Assembly: GCF_018780625.1 (NCBI RefSeq)
Contig: NZ_JADMJK010000005.1
Coordinates: 1 to 63,525, forward strand
Direction of reading: 5' to 3'
Source: Polaromonas sp.
GTDB taxonomy: Bacteria; Pseudomonadota; Gammaproteobacteria; Burkholderiales; Burkholderiaceae_C
Length of the DNA stretch: 63,525 nucleotides
The notes beneath the pieces were generated by a model, which worked only from the letters and a program-made list of their open reading frames with translations, was not told the DNA's origin and ran no database searches. Below are positions 35,762-43,385 of this stretch, piece after piece. Numbering within the stretch: the first letter of the stretch is position 1; each line of letters begins with the position of its first letter. The position numbers and the translations under genes were made by a program.

Positions 35762-35991
35762 GAGTTTCCCTTGGTAGTTACAAGCTACAAGCCGCCCGCA
35801 CAACATGCGGAGCGGAGCTTGTCGACATTTCATGACAATTTGTGACAAAGTGCATCCCATGAATATGGGGTGAAACAATATGTTTTACCTGCTTGCACGC
35901 AACATCGATGGTGCTACCCGGGGTGTTGCCGATATGCTCAGGTCCAGCCCGGCTGGCCAAGCGCCGGAATCCGGTGACCAGGAGGTGCAAT
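35762..35991 (+). promoter_or_regulatory. Divergent control region between lipoprotein and response regulator
   Basis: These 230 bp contain an inverted repeat CATCCCAT-gaat-ATGGGGTG (35853-35872, 7 of 8 arms pair) and a direct repeat TGACAA at 35833 and 35843 (10-bp spacing). A TTGTC/GACAA pair overlaps the first direct repeat. The layout suits an operator bound by a regulator such as the adjacent NarL-type protein, but that link is inferred from position only. Confidence 0.4.
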
Positions 35992-36699
35992 GTGGCGTGG
36001 CGAGTAATGATTGTTGAAGATGATGCGCCGATGCGCGCGTTTTTTGCTGCCAGCGTGCAGCGCTCCGAGCAGTTGAGCCTGGTCGCCAGCGTGGGATCTG
36101 TGGCCGAGGCGCGGGCCTGGCTGGACGACCCGGCGCACGGCGTGGACGTTCTGCTGACCGATCTGGGCCTGCCCGACGGCAGTGGACTTGACGTGATTCG
36201 CCACGCCCGGCTGCGCCAGCCTTCTTGCGAGCCATTGGTGATTTCGATGTTTGGCGACGAAGACAACGTGCTGGCCAGCATCGAGGCGGGCGCCCTGGGT
36301 TACATCCACAAAGACGCCACGCCCGGTGACATTGCGCAGTCGATACTGGAGATGAAAGCGGGCGCCTCGCCGATCTCGCCCATGATTGCCAGGCGGGTGC
36401 TCATGAAGTACCTGAACCTGCAGTCAAATCAGCTCCCAGCCAAAGTACAGCGGGCTGGAGTAGCTACTAATAATGAATCAGATTCCAGGGAGAAAAACCT
36501 GCTGTCGGCGCGCGAGCAAGAGGTGCTGGAACTGATTGCGCGGGGATTTTCCTATGCCGAGATTGCACGCCTGAAAGCCGTCACGGTGCACACGGTGCAA
36601 ACGCACATCAAGAGTCTGTATGGCAAGCTGGCTGTGCATTCGAAAAGTGAAGCCGTGTTTGAAGCGACCCGTATGGGGCTGCTGCCAGGTCGGGGGTGA
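35992..36699 (+). CDS. NarL/FixJ-type response regulator
   Basis: A 235-residue DNA-binding response regulator. The receiver domain (residues ~5-120) has VMIVEDDAPMR (acidic pocket), the phospho-acceptor Asp in VDVLLTDLGLPDGSG and Lys in YIHKDATPGD. The LuxR-type helix-turn-helix (~165-230) has LLSAREQEVLELIARGFSYA and VTVHTVQTHIKSLYGKL. The GTG at 35992 is chosen: AGGAGG lies 6 bp upstream, while the ATG at 35990 in another frame stops after five codons. A repeat-derived insertion (36423-36474) lengthens the linker between the two domains. The stop overlaps a possible GTG of the kinase gene. Confidence 0.9.
   Translation: MAWRVMIVEDDAPMRAFFAASVQRSEQLSLVASVGSVAEARAWLDDPAHGVDVLLTDLGLPDGSGLDVIRHARLRQPSCEPLVISMFGDEDNVLASIEAGALGYIHKDATPGDIAQSILEMKAGASPISPMIARRVLMKYLNLQSNQLPAKVQRAGVATNNESDSREKNLLSAREQEVLELIARGFSYAEIARLKAVTVHTVQTHIKSLYGKLAVHSKSEAVFEATRMGLLPGRG
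36423..36474 (-). repeat. Dispersed hairpin repeat, copy 6 (response-regulator linker)
   Basis: On the minus strand: ATTAGTAGCTACTCCAGCC, loop, then GGCTGGGAGCTGATTTGAC. It has the TAGCT arm, an extended CCAGCC/GGCTGG stem and the TTTGAC end of the family, and encodes about 17 linker residues in frame. Confidence 0.5.
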
Positions 36700-36743
36700 G
36701 ATGTTCCGCAGGCGGCACCGAAGCATTCCGTTACGATGTGTTC

Positions 36744-38600
36744 ATGTTGGCATTCTGTGCAAAGAGGCTCTGGAAATCTGCATCGTCCCGTTGGCTGCCG
36801 GTGCTGCTGGGGTGGCTCGCGCTGGTGGGCGTGGCGCAGGCCGAGTTGCTCACGCTGACCGAGGCGCGGGCAAACGTAACGGTCAATGGCCTGACGACCG
36901 TCCAGAATCTCCAACTGCCTTACCACTGGGACCGTCTTAACAAGGGCCAGCGGGGCGAGGCGGTGTTTGACCTGTCATTCAGTCTTCCCAAGCAGCCTGT
37001 CGAGCCCTGGGGGCTGTACCTGCCGCGCCTGGGCAACGCCTATGAGATCTGGCTCAACGGCACGCTGCTGCAGCGCCAGGGCGACCTGCTCAATTACAAC
37101 GGCGCAGACTATGCGCGGGTGCCGCGTTATGTGGCCATCTCGCCTGCGCTGCTGCGGCCGTCCAACCTGATTCGCGTGAATATCCGTGCCGATGTGGGGC
37201 GGCGCGGCGGGCTTTCCGCGCTGGTGCTGGGACCGCAGGATGCTGTGCATGCCGCCTACCTGCACAGCTACCGCTGGCGCGGCACCGGATCGCTGGTGGT
37301 CACAGCCTTCAGCCTGGTGGTCGGGCTGGCGGCGATGTCGTTGTGGTTCACCCAGCCCGCTTCCGGCCTTGAAGGCCGGACCCGGCGCGACCCGCTCTAC
37401 CTGTTTGCTGCGCTGGCAGAGCTGTTCTGGGCGCTGGCGGTCAGCGATGTCCTGATTGAAAACCCGCCCATGCCCTGGCCCTGGTGGGGTGTATTGCAGG
37501 TGGTGGCGCTGGGCGCCTGGGGTGTCAATATGGCGCTGTTCTGCAGCGCGGTGGCGGGTTGGGGTCGGCACCCCGCCGCGCTGTGGTTTGGTCGCTGGCT
37601 GGGCCTGTTGATGGCCGCGAGCGTCGGGATGGCCGCGTGGGCGCTGGTTGGGGGGCAGCCAATCGCGCTGACGGTCTGGTACGCGGTCCTGGGGGCCACG
37701 TTGCTGGGCTTTGGCGTCTTTTTCCTGTGGCGGGCGCTGCGCCAGGCGCCAATGGCGCACCGCGTGGTGGCGGCAGCCTTGTTGATTAACGTTTTGTTCG
37801 GCCTGCGCGATCTGTATGTGTTTCGCATCAACCCGACCTATGCCTCCAATACGCTGCTGCGCTATTCCTCGGTGCTTTTTGGCTTGACGCTGGGCTATAT
37901 CGTGATGGCACGGTTTCGCGCGGCGAGCGCTCAGGTGCGCGATCTGCTGGCGACGCTAGCCGCGCGCGTGTCGCAAAAGGAAGTCGAGCTTGCCGAAAGT
38001 TACCGAACGCTTGAAATACTGGCGCGTGATCAGGAGCGAGCGGCCGAGCGCACGCGCATCCTGCGCGACATGCACGATGGCGTGGGCTCCCACATCAGTT
38101 CGGCGATCCGCCAGATCCAGTCGGGCCGGGTCAGTCAGCAGGAGTTGCTCCAGACACTGCGCGACACGCTGGACCAGCTCAAACTGTCTATTGATACCAT
38201 GAACCTGCCCCCCGGCGACGTGACGGCCTTGCTGGCCAATCTGCGCTACCGACTGGAGCCGCGTCTTGCGGCATCCGACATTGCGTTGCAGTGGGGCGTG
38301 GATTTCCTGGAGCCGGTGCAGCGCCTGGACGCGCAGGCCATGCGGCAGTTGCAGTTCATGGTGTTCGAGGCGCTGTCCAATGTGATGCAGCATGCCCGCG
38401 CCAGCATGCTGCGCATCGAGGCGACCATGACCCCAGAGGGCACGCGGCTGCGCCTGGTAGACAACGGCTGCGGCTTTGACACGACGGCTCCGCTGCGCAA
38501 GGGTCTGCTGTCGATGCGCGAGCGGGCCCAGGCGATAGGTGCCACGCTGCAGCTGTACAGCGCACCGGGGCAGACGGTGGTGGAGATATTGATTCCCTGA
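36744..38600 (+). CDS. Membrane histidine kinase, 7TMR-DISM plus HisKA_3 type
   Basis: Sensor partner of the preceding regulator, 618 residues from the ATG at 36744. That start gives a clean signal peptide (WLPVLLGWLALVGVAQA, cleavage before ELL). A GTG at 36696 overlapping the regulator stop is possible but puts 16 residues before the signal. Then come a periplasmic jelly-roll-like domain (~25-180, GEAVFDLSFSLPKQP, WGLYLPRLGNAYEIWLNG), about seven membrane helices (~195-410), a coiled coil, the HisKA_3 box with phospho-His in LRDMHDGVGSHISSAI (~453) and an ATPase domain (EALSNVMQHARASML, LVDNGCGFD). It resembles NarX/DegS-class kinases; the signal is unknown. Confidence 0.87.
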   Translation: MLAFCAKRLWKSASSRWLPVLLGWLALVGVAQAELLTLTEARANVTVNGLTTVQNLQLPYHWDRLNKGQRGEAVFDLSFSLPKQPVEPWGLYLPRLGNAYEIWLNGTLLQRQGDLLNYNGADYARVPRYVAISPALLRPSNLIRVNIRADVGRRGGLSALVLGPQDAVHAAYLHSYRWRGTGSLVVTAFSLVVGLAAMSLWFTQPASGLEGRTRRDPLYLFAALAELFWALAVSDVLIENPPMPWPWWGVLQVVALGAWGVNMALFCSAVAGWGRHPAALWFGRWLGLLMAASVGMAAWALVGGQPIALTVWYAVLGATLLGFGVFFLWRALRQAPMAHRVVAAALLINVLFGLRDLYVFRINPTYASNTLLRYSSVLFGLTLGYIVMARFRAASAQVRDLLATLAARVSQKEVELAESYRTLEILARDQERAAERTRILRDMHDGVGSHISSAIRQIQSGRVSQQELLQTLRDTLDQLKLSIDTMNLPPGDVTALLANLRYRLEPRLAASDIALQWGVDFLEPVQRLDAQAMRQLQFMVFEALSNVMQHARASMLRIEATMTPEGTRLRLVDNGCGFDTTAPLRKGLLSMRERAQAIGATLQLYSAPGQTVVEILIP

Positions 38601-38712
38601 AAAAAGGAAAATTGCCCCCGCGCTTGCCGCTCTGCTTGCTGCGCGACCTCCGCTGTCGCTCGAATTTTGCTGGTCAGCCCGCTGGCGCGCGCAGGGGGCG
38701 GGATAATACGCC

Positions 38713-39855
38713 ATGGCTGCCGTTTTTGACAAACCTTCCCTCTACAGACGAACCCTTCCCATGCTGCAGGGCTTTGATGGCTTGCTTGCGTTTGCGGTAT
38801 TTCTACTGGCCTGTGCGGGCTTGCTCATCATGTATTCGTCGGGCTACGAACATGGCACCCGTTTTGCTGACCATGGCCGCAACATGCTGCTGGCCGGTGC
38901 CATCATGTTTGTCGTGGCGCAGGTTCCGCCGCAGCGCCTGATGGCGTTCGCGGTTCCGCTGTATGTGCTGGGGGTGGCGCTGCTGGTGGCCGTTGCAATA
39001 TTTGGCATTACCAAAAAAGGTGCGCGGCGCTGGCTCAACGTCGGGATGGTGATCCAGCCGAGTGAAATTCTTAAAATCGCCATGCCGCTGATGCTGGCCT
39101 GGTGGTTCCAAAAGCGCGAAGGCCAGCTGCGGCCGCTGGATTTCCTGGTGGCGGGGGTGTTGCTGGTGATTCCCATTGGGCTGATCATGAAGCAGCCCGA
39201 TCTGGGTACCTCCCTGCTGGTGCTGGCAGCGGGCCTGGCGGTGATTTTCTTTGCCGGCCTGAGCTGGAAGCTGATTGCGCCGCCCGTGGTGCTGGGCTTG
39301 GCCGGCATCTTTTTGCTGGTGTGGTTTGAGCCGCAACTGTGTGCCGACGGGGTGCGCTGGTCCATCCTGCATGACTACCAGCAGCAGCGCATCTGCACCT
39401 TGCTGGACCCGACACGCGATCCGCTGGGCAAGGGGTTTCACATCATTCAGGGCATGATCGCGATTGGCTCTGGCGGCGTGTTTGGAAAAGGTTTCATGGC
39501 GGGCACGCAGACGCACCTGGCCTTTATCCCCGAACGCACGACGGACTTTATCTTTGCGGCTTACTCCGAAGAGTTTGGCCTGGTCGGCAATTTGCTGCTG
39601 ATTGCCGGGTTTATTTTCCTGATCTGGCGCGGCCTGGCCATTTCGCTGCAAGCTTCAACCCTGTTCGCACGGCTGCTGGCCGGTGCGCTGACCACGATTT
39701 TCTTCACCTATGCGTTTGTCAACATGGGAATGGTCAGCGGCATTTTGCCCGTGGTGGGCGTGCCGTTGCCTTTCATCAGCTACGGCGGAACCGCCATGGT
39801 GACGCTGGGGCTGGCACTGGGCATGTTGATGTCGATTGCCAGGGCCAGGCGCTAG
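38713..39855 (+). CDS. rodA: Rod-shape peptidoglycan polymerase RodA
   Basis: A SEDS glycosyltransferase for lateral wall growth. It has 380 residues and about ten membrane helices. Diagnostic segments are KKGARRWLNVGMVIQPSEI, LIMKQPDLGTSLLV, the periplasmic FIPERTTDFIFAAYSEEFG and GVPLPFISYGGTAMV. The loop DYQQQRICTLLDPTRDPLG is typical of RodA rather than FtsW. Its usual partner mrdA (PBP2) and mreBCD are not adjacent; the gene follows a two-component pair after 112 bp. A second SEDS gene, ftsW, lies in the dcw cluster. Confidence 0.94.
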   Translation: MAAVFDKPSLYRRTLPMLQGFDGLLAFAVFLLACAGLLIMYSSGYEHGTRFADHGRNMLLAGAIMFVVAQVPPQRLMAFAVPLYVLGVALLVAVAIFGITKKGARRWLNVGMVIQPSEILKIAMPLMLAWWFQKREGQLRPLDFLVAGVLLVIPIGLIMKQPDLGTSLLVLAAGLAVIFFAGLSWKLIAPPVVLGLAGIFLLVWFEPQLCADGVRWSILHDYQQQRICTLLDPTRDPLGKGFHIIQGMIAIGSGGVFGKGFMAGTQTHLAFIPERTTDFIFAAYSEEFGLVGNLLLIAGFIFLIWRGLAISLQASTLFARLLAGALTTIFFTYAFVNMGMVSGILPVVGVPLPFISYGGTAMVTLGLALGMLMSIARARR

Positions 39856-39883
39856 GCCAAGCTGTCGGCTCATTGGTGGCCGC

Positions 39884-39897
39884 TTGATGCACGTCAA
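39884..39897 (+). promoter_or_regulatory. Candidate FNR/ANR-type box upstream of the DUF1508 gene
   Basis: TTGATGCACGTCAA matches the TTGAT-N4-ATCAA consensus at 9 of 10 fixed positions. It is 97 bp upstream of the DUF1508 start. No convincing -10 element is seen at the usual spacing, so this is a weak call. Confidence 0.3.
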
Positions 39898-39993
39898 TGT
39901 GGTCTGCGTTTCTGGCCTGGACGCCGGTACAGGCTGGCGCGGCAATCAGGGTAACATGTTGAGTCATCATCAACACCTTCCAGGAGCATCGTC

Positions 39994-40329
39994 ATGGCCG
40001 GAAAATTTGAACTCAAGCTGTCCAAGAACCACAAGTATTTCTTCACGCTGCAGGACGATACCGGGCAGGTCATTTTGACCAGTGAGATGTATGAAACCAA
40101 GGCCAGTGCAGTCAACGGCATAGAGTCGGTCAAGAAAAATGCAGCCGACGATGCCCGTTACCACCGCCTCGCTGGCAAAGAGGGCGCCCCGTATTTCACG
40201 CTCAAGGCCGGCAATGGCCAGGTGATTGGACAGAGTCAGATGTTTTCGGACGAAAAAGCACGCGACAAAGAGCTTGATCTCTGTAAATCCCATGGACCGG
40301 GCGCCATCGTCAGCGACCTGACGCTCTGA
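39994..40329 (+). CDS. YegP-type DUF1508 protein with two tandem repeats
   Basis: A 111-residue small soluble protein made of two copies of the DUF1508 unit: FELKLSKNHKYFFTLQDDTG..VILTSEMY (residues ~4-33) and YFTLKAGNGQVIGQSQMF (~68-85), each followed by a helix with Lys/Ala. E. coli YegP has the same tandem arrangement; the function is unknown. CCAGGAG lies 7 bp before the ATG. It is monocistronic between rodA and tldD. Confidence 0.88.
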   Translation: MAGKFELKLSKNHKYFFTLQDDTGQVILTSEMYETKASAVNGIESVKKNAADDARYHRLAGKEGAPYFTLKAGNGQVIGQSQMFSDEKARDKELDLCKSHGPGAIVSDLTL

Positions 40330-40405
40330 TTTTTGGCGTGTTGCGACCTTGGCAGGCATAAGCCTTGCCAGGACGCGGCTGCGCCAGACTGCCTACAATG
40401 CCGTG

Positions 40406-41941
40406 ATGACCTCACTCAAATCCGCCCCCGCGTCAACTCGTCAAACCAGTGCGGGAGCACGGCCCCTGGCGCGTTCCGCGGCACCCACGCTTGAGTCCAC
40501 GTCCGGGCGTCTGGCCATTGCGCAAAAGCTCCTGCTGGCGCCTTTCGGGCTGACCGAAGCGTCCCTGAGCCGGGCTCTTGGCGAAATCACTTCTTACGGC
40601 GTGGACGACGCTGACCTCTACTTCCAGTACACCCGCAGCGAAGGCTGGAGCCTGGAAGAAGGCATCGTCAAAACCGGCTCTTTCAGCATTGACCAGGGTG
40701 TGGGTGTGCGCGCCGTCAGCGGCGAGAAAACCGCATTTGCCTATTCAGACGACATTTCCGAAGCGTCGCTGCTGGACGCGGCGCGCACGGTGCGCAGCAT
40801 TTCGGCCGCCGCCAAGGCCGGGCGCGTGAAGACACCTTCCCGAAAAATTGCCAGCAGCCGTTCGCTCTACCAGGGCCTGGACCCCATCGCGACGCTCGGC
40901 AGCACCGCCAAGGTCAAGCTGCTTGAAAAGGTGGAAAAGCTCGCCAAAGCCAAAGATCCGCGCATCGTGCAGGTGATGGCCGGACTGGCCAGTGAATACG
41001 ACGTGGTGATGGTCGCACGCGCCGACGGCACGCTGGCCGCTGATGTGCGCCCGCTGGTGCGGCTGAGCGTGACCGTGATTGCCGAGCAAAAAGGCCGGCG
41101 CGAAGTGGGTTCTGGCGGCGGCGGCGGCCGCTTTGGCCTGGCTTACTTTGACGACGCCCAGATCGGCCAGTATGTGGACGCGGCCGTGAAAGCGGCGCTG
41201 ACCAACCTTGACGCGCGCCCCGCACCAGCCGGCGAAATGACCGTGGTGCTCGGCTCGGGCTGGCCCGGCATTTTGCTGCACGAGGCGATTGGCCACGGGC
41301 TGGAGGGCGACTTCAACCGCAAGGGTTCCAGCGCGTTCTCGGGCCGGATTGGTCAGCGCGTGGCGGCCAAGGGCGTCACGGTGCTCGATGACGGGACGCT
41401 GGCCGACCGCCGCGGCTCACTCAATGTGGATGATGAAGGCCATGCCAGCCAGCGCAACGTGCTGATTGAAAACGGCATTTTGAAGGGCTACATCCAGGAC
41501 TCGCTCAATGCGCGCCTGATGAAGGTCAAACCCACGGGCAATGGCCGCCGCGAAAGTTATGCCCATGTGCCCATGCCGCGCATGACCAACACCTACATGC
41601 TGGGCGGCGACAAGGCCCCTGAGGAAATCGTGGCCAGCATCAAGAAAGGCCTGTACGCCACCAACTTTGCCGGCGGCCAGGTCGACATCACTTCGGGCAA
41701 GTTCGTGTTTTCGGCCAGTGAAGCGTTCTGGGTTGAAAATGGCAAAATTCTCTATCCTGTGAAGGGCGCAACCCTTGTGGGCAACGGTCCTGATGTGCTG
41801 ACGCGCATCACCATGATGGGCAATGACATGCAGCTTGACAGCGGCGTGGGCACCTGCGGCAAGGAAGGCCAGAGCGTGCCTGTCGGTGTGGGCCAGCCTA
41901 CGCTGCGCATTGATGGGCTGACCGTGGGTGGCACTGCTTGA
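40406..41941 (+). CDS. tldD: Metalloprotease TldD
   Basis: TldD works with TldE/PmbA as a zinc protease on unfolded peptides (in E. coli, microcin B17 maturation and CcdA turnover). It has 511 residues with the zinc motif LLHEAIGHGLEGDF (HExxxH, ~293-298). Other family segments are DDADLYFQYTRSEGWSLEEG, GVGVRAVSGEKTAFAYSD and LLVGNGPDVLTRITMMGND-like sequence near the C-terminus. The N-terminal ~30 residues (Ser/Ala/Thr/Arg-rich) are an extension compared with E. coli TldD (481). pmbA is not in the window. The ATG at 40406 is preferred to the upstream opening at 40349. Confidence 0.93.
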   Translation: MTSLKSAPASTRQTSAGARPLARSAAPTLESTSGRLAIAQKLLLAPFGLTEASLSRALGEITSYGVDDADLYFQYTRSEGWSLEEGIVKTGSFSIDQGVGVRAVSGEKTAFAYSDDISEASLLDAARTVRSISAAAKAGRVKTPSRKIASSRSLYQGLDPIATLGSTAKVKLLEKVEKLAKAKDPRIVQVMAGLASEYDVVMVARADGTLAADVRPLVRLSVTVIAEQKGRREVGSGGGGGRFGLAYFDDAQIGQYVDAAVKAALTNLDARPAPAGEMTVVLGSGWPGILLHEAIGHGLEGDFNRKGSSAFSGRIGQRVAAKGVTVLDDGTLADRRGSLNVDDEGHASQRNVLIENGILKGYIQDSLNARLMKVKPTGNGRRESYAHVPMPRMTNTYMLGGDKAPEEIVASIKKGLYATNFAGGQVDITSGKFVFSASEAFWVENGKILYPVKGATLVGNGPDVLTRITMMGNDMQLDSGVGTCGKEGQSVPVGVGQPTLRIDGLTVGGTA

Positions 41942-41971
41942 GCCGCTTTGCTGTGGGTATTTTTGAGTCTG

Positions 41972-41980
41972 TGCTATATT
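41972..41980 (+). promoter_or_regulatory. Extended -10 promoter element for the aroG leader
   Basis: TGC-TATATT forms an extended -10 (TG at 41972-41973, hexamer 41975-41980). The predicted transcription start, 7 nt after the hexamer, falls at 41987, the A of the leader ATG. No convincing -35 is seen at 17 bp, which fits an extended -10 promoter. Confidence 0.5.
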
Positions 41981-41986
41981 AAAACC

Positions 41987-42061
41987 ATGAATTTAGCGAA
42001 ATTTTATTTCGGTTACTTTTGGTTCTCAAGCGCCTCCGGCGGTAGAGAGACTTTTGCGTAA
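41987..42061 (+). CDS. aroG leader peptide, 24 residues
   Basis: An ATG-to-TAA frame whose residues 6-13 are FYFGYFWF: four Phe, two Tyr and one Trp codon in eight positions, followed by SSASGGRETFA. It precedes the gene for the first enzyme of Phe/Tyr/Trp synthesis and overlaps one arm of an antiterminator. There is no Shine-Dalgarno sequence; the promoter position suggests the ATG is at or near the transcript's 5' end. The length and arrangement are those of amino-acid attenuator leader peptides such as trpL and pheL. Confidence 0.85.
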   Translation: MNLAKFYFGYFWFSSASGGRETFA

Positions 42062-42117
42062 CCCAAAAAAACGCAACGAATCTCCAAAAACCGCCGGACG
42101 CCCGGCGGTTTTTTTTT
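42036..42117 (+). terminator. Transcription attenuator of aroG
   Basis: Three complementary segments are present: CCGGCGGT (42036-42043, inside the leader peptide gene), ACCGCCGG (42090-42097) and CCGGCGGT (42102-42109) followed by eight more T. Segments 2 and 3 form a terminator with a 4-nt loop and T-run. Segments 1 and 2 form an antiterminator, supported inside by GAGA/TCTC (42047-42050 with 42081-42084) and TTGCGT/ACGCAA (42054-42059 with 42071-42076). A ribosome stalled on the Phe/Tyr/Trp codons (42002-42025) would leave segment 1 free, while one at the stop codon (42059) would cover the inner stem and favour termination. Confidence 0.88.
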
Positions 42118-42174
42118 GCCTCTTCGATTTCCCCGATTCTTGAACTTGTCTGAAATCCAAAAAGGAAGCCTGCG

Positions 42175-43305
42175 ATGAATGCCAAAGCCACCTCTGCCAG
42201 CCCCGCCCCTGACGGCTGGTATGCGAGCGTCGAAAAAACCAGCCAGACCGACGACGAACGCATCAAGGACATCACCGTGCTACCACCTCCAGAGCATTTA
42301 ATCCGCTTTTTCCCGATTCGGGGCACTGCGGTTGAGTCGCTGATTACCCAGACCCGCAAAAGCATTCACAACATCATTGCGGGCAAGGATGACCGCTTGC
42401 TGGTGGTGATTGGTCCGTGCTCCATTCACGACCCCGCTGCGGCCGTGGACTACGCGCGCCGCCTGGTCGAGCAGCGCAAGAAATACGCCGGTACGCTTGA
42501 AATTGTGATGCGCGTTTACTTTGAAAAGCCGCGTACCACCGTTGGCTGGAAAGGGCTGATCAATGACCCCTACCTTGATGAGAGCTACCGGATCGATGAA
42601 GGCCTGCGCATTGCGCGCCAGTTGCTGATCGAGATCAACCGCCTCGGACTGCCGGCCGGAAGCGAGTTTCTGGATGTCATTTCCCCACAGTACATCGGCG
42701 ATCTGATCTCCTGGGGCGCCATTGGCGCACGCACCACTGAAAGCCAGGTGCACCGCGAACTGGCCTCCGGCCTGTCGGCGCCGATTGGCTTTAAAAATGG
42801 CACTGATGGCAACATCCGCATTGCCACCGATGCGATCCAGGCAGCGGCGCGCGGCCATCACTTTTTATCGGTCCACAAAAACGGCCAGGTGGCGATTGTG
42901 CAGACCAAGGGCAACAAGGACTGCCACGTGATTTTGCGGGGTGGCAAGACCCCCAATTACGACGCCGCCAGCGTGGCCGCCGCCTGCAAGGAGCTTGAAG
43001 CCGCCAAATTGCCTGCAACCCTGATGGTGGACTGCAGTCACGCCAACAGCTACAAGCAGTATGAAAAGCAGGTGGATGTGGCCCGCGACATTGCGGCCCA
43101 GGTGGCGGGTGGCTCGCGCCATGTGTTTGGCCTGATGGTTGAAAGCCACCTTCAAGCGGGCGCGCAAAAGTTCACGGCGGGCAAGGACGACGCCGCAGCG
43201 CTGGAATACGGCAAGAGCATCACCGACGCCTGCCTCGGCTGGGACGACTCTGTGGCAGTGCTGGAGTCCCTGTCTGCCGCCGTGCTGGCGCGCAGGGCAA
43301 AATAA
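42175..43305 (+). CDS. aroG: 3-deoxy-7-phosphoheptulonate (DAHP) synthase, class I
   Basis: Condenses phosphoenolpyruvate and erythrose 4-phosphate, the first step of aromatic amino-acid synthesis. It has 376 residues, of the AroF/AroG/AroH type (~350 in E. coli). Active-site segments are VVIGPCSIHDP (metal-binding Cys, ~81), MRVYFEKPRTTVGWKG, GARTTESQVHRE, GFKNGTDGN and MVDCSHANSYK. The N-terminal ~45 residues carry the region that in AroF/AroG takes part in feedback inhibition. AAAAAGGAAG precedes the ATG. Expression is probably controlled by the attenuator 60 bp upstream. Whether it is the Phe-, Tyr- or Trp-sensitive form cannot be read off; the symbol aroG is used generically. Confidence 0.93.
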   Translation: MNAKATSASPAPDGWYASVEKTSQTDDERIKDITVLPPPEHLIRFFPIRGTAVESLITQTRKSIHNIIAGKDDRLLVVIGPCSIHDPAAAVDYARRLVEQRKKYAGTLEIVMRVYFEKPRTTVGWKGLINDPYLDESYRIDEGLRIARQLLIEINRLGLPAGSEFLDVISPQYIGDLISWGAIGARTTESQVHRELASGLSAPIGFKNGTDGNIRIATDAIQAAARGHHFLSVHKNGQVAIVQTKGNKDCHVILRGGKTPNYDAASVAAACKELEAAKLPATLMVDCSHANSYKQYEKQVDVARDIAAQVAGGSRHVFGLMVESHLQAGAQKFTAGKDDAAALEYGKSITDACLGWDDSVAVLESLSAAVLARRAK

Positions 43306-43324
43306 GGTTCTGCCCGAATTTCTG

Positions 43325-43356
43325 ACACCTCAGGGCGCCAGAACTGGCGCCGGTGT
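43325..43356 (+). terminator. Probable terminator after aroG
   Basis: GGCGCCAG-aa-CTGGCGCC is a perfect 8-bp stem, extended outside by ACACC/GGTGT with a 4-nt bulge. Only three T follow, so it may be a weak terminator. It lies 20 bp after the aroG stop and 30 bp before the next gene. Confidence 0.6.
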
Positions 43357-43385
43357 TTCATCATTCAATCCATCAGGAGTCAGCC

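Noticed and set aside
38612..38700. Long-range inverted repeat GCCCCCGCGC/GCGCGCAGGGGGC before rodA
   Set aside because: The arms are about 70 bp apart and imperfect in GC-rich DNA, so the signal is not above expectation.
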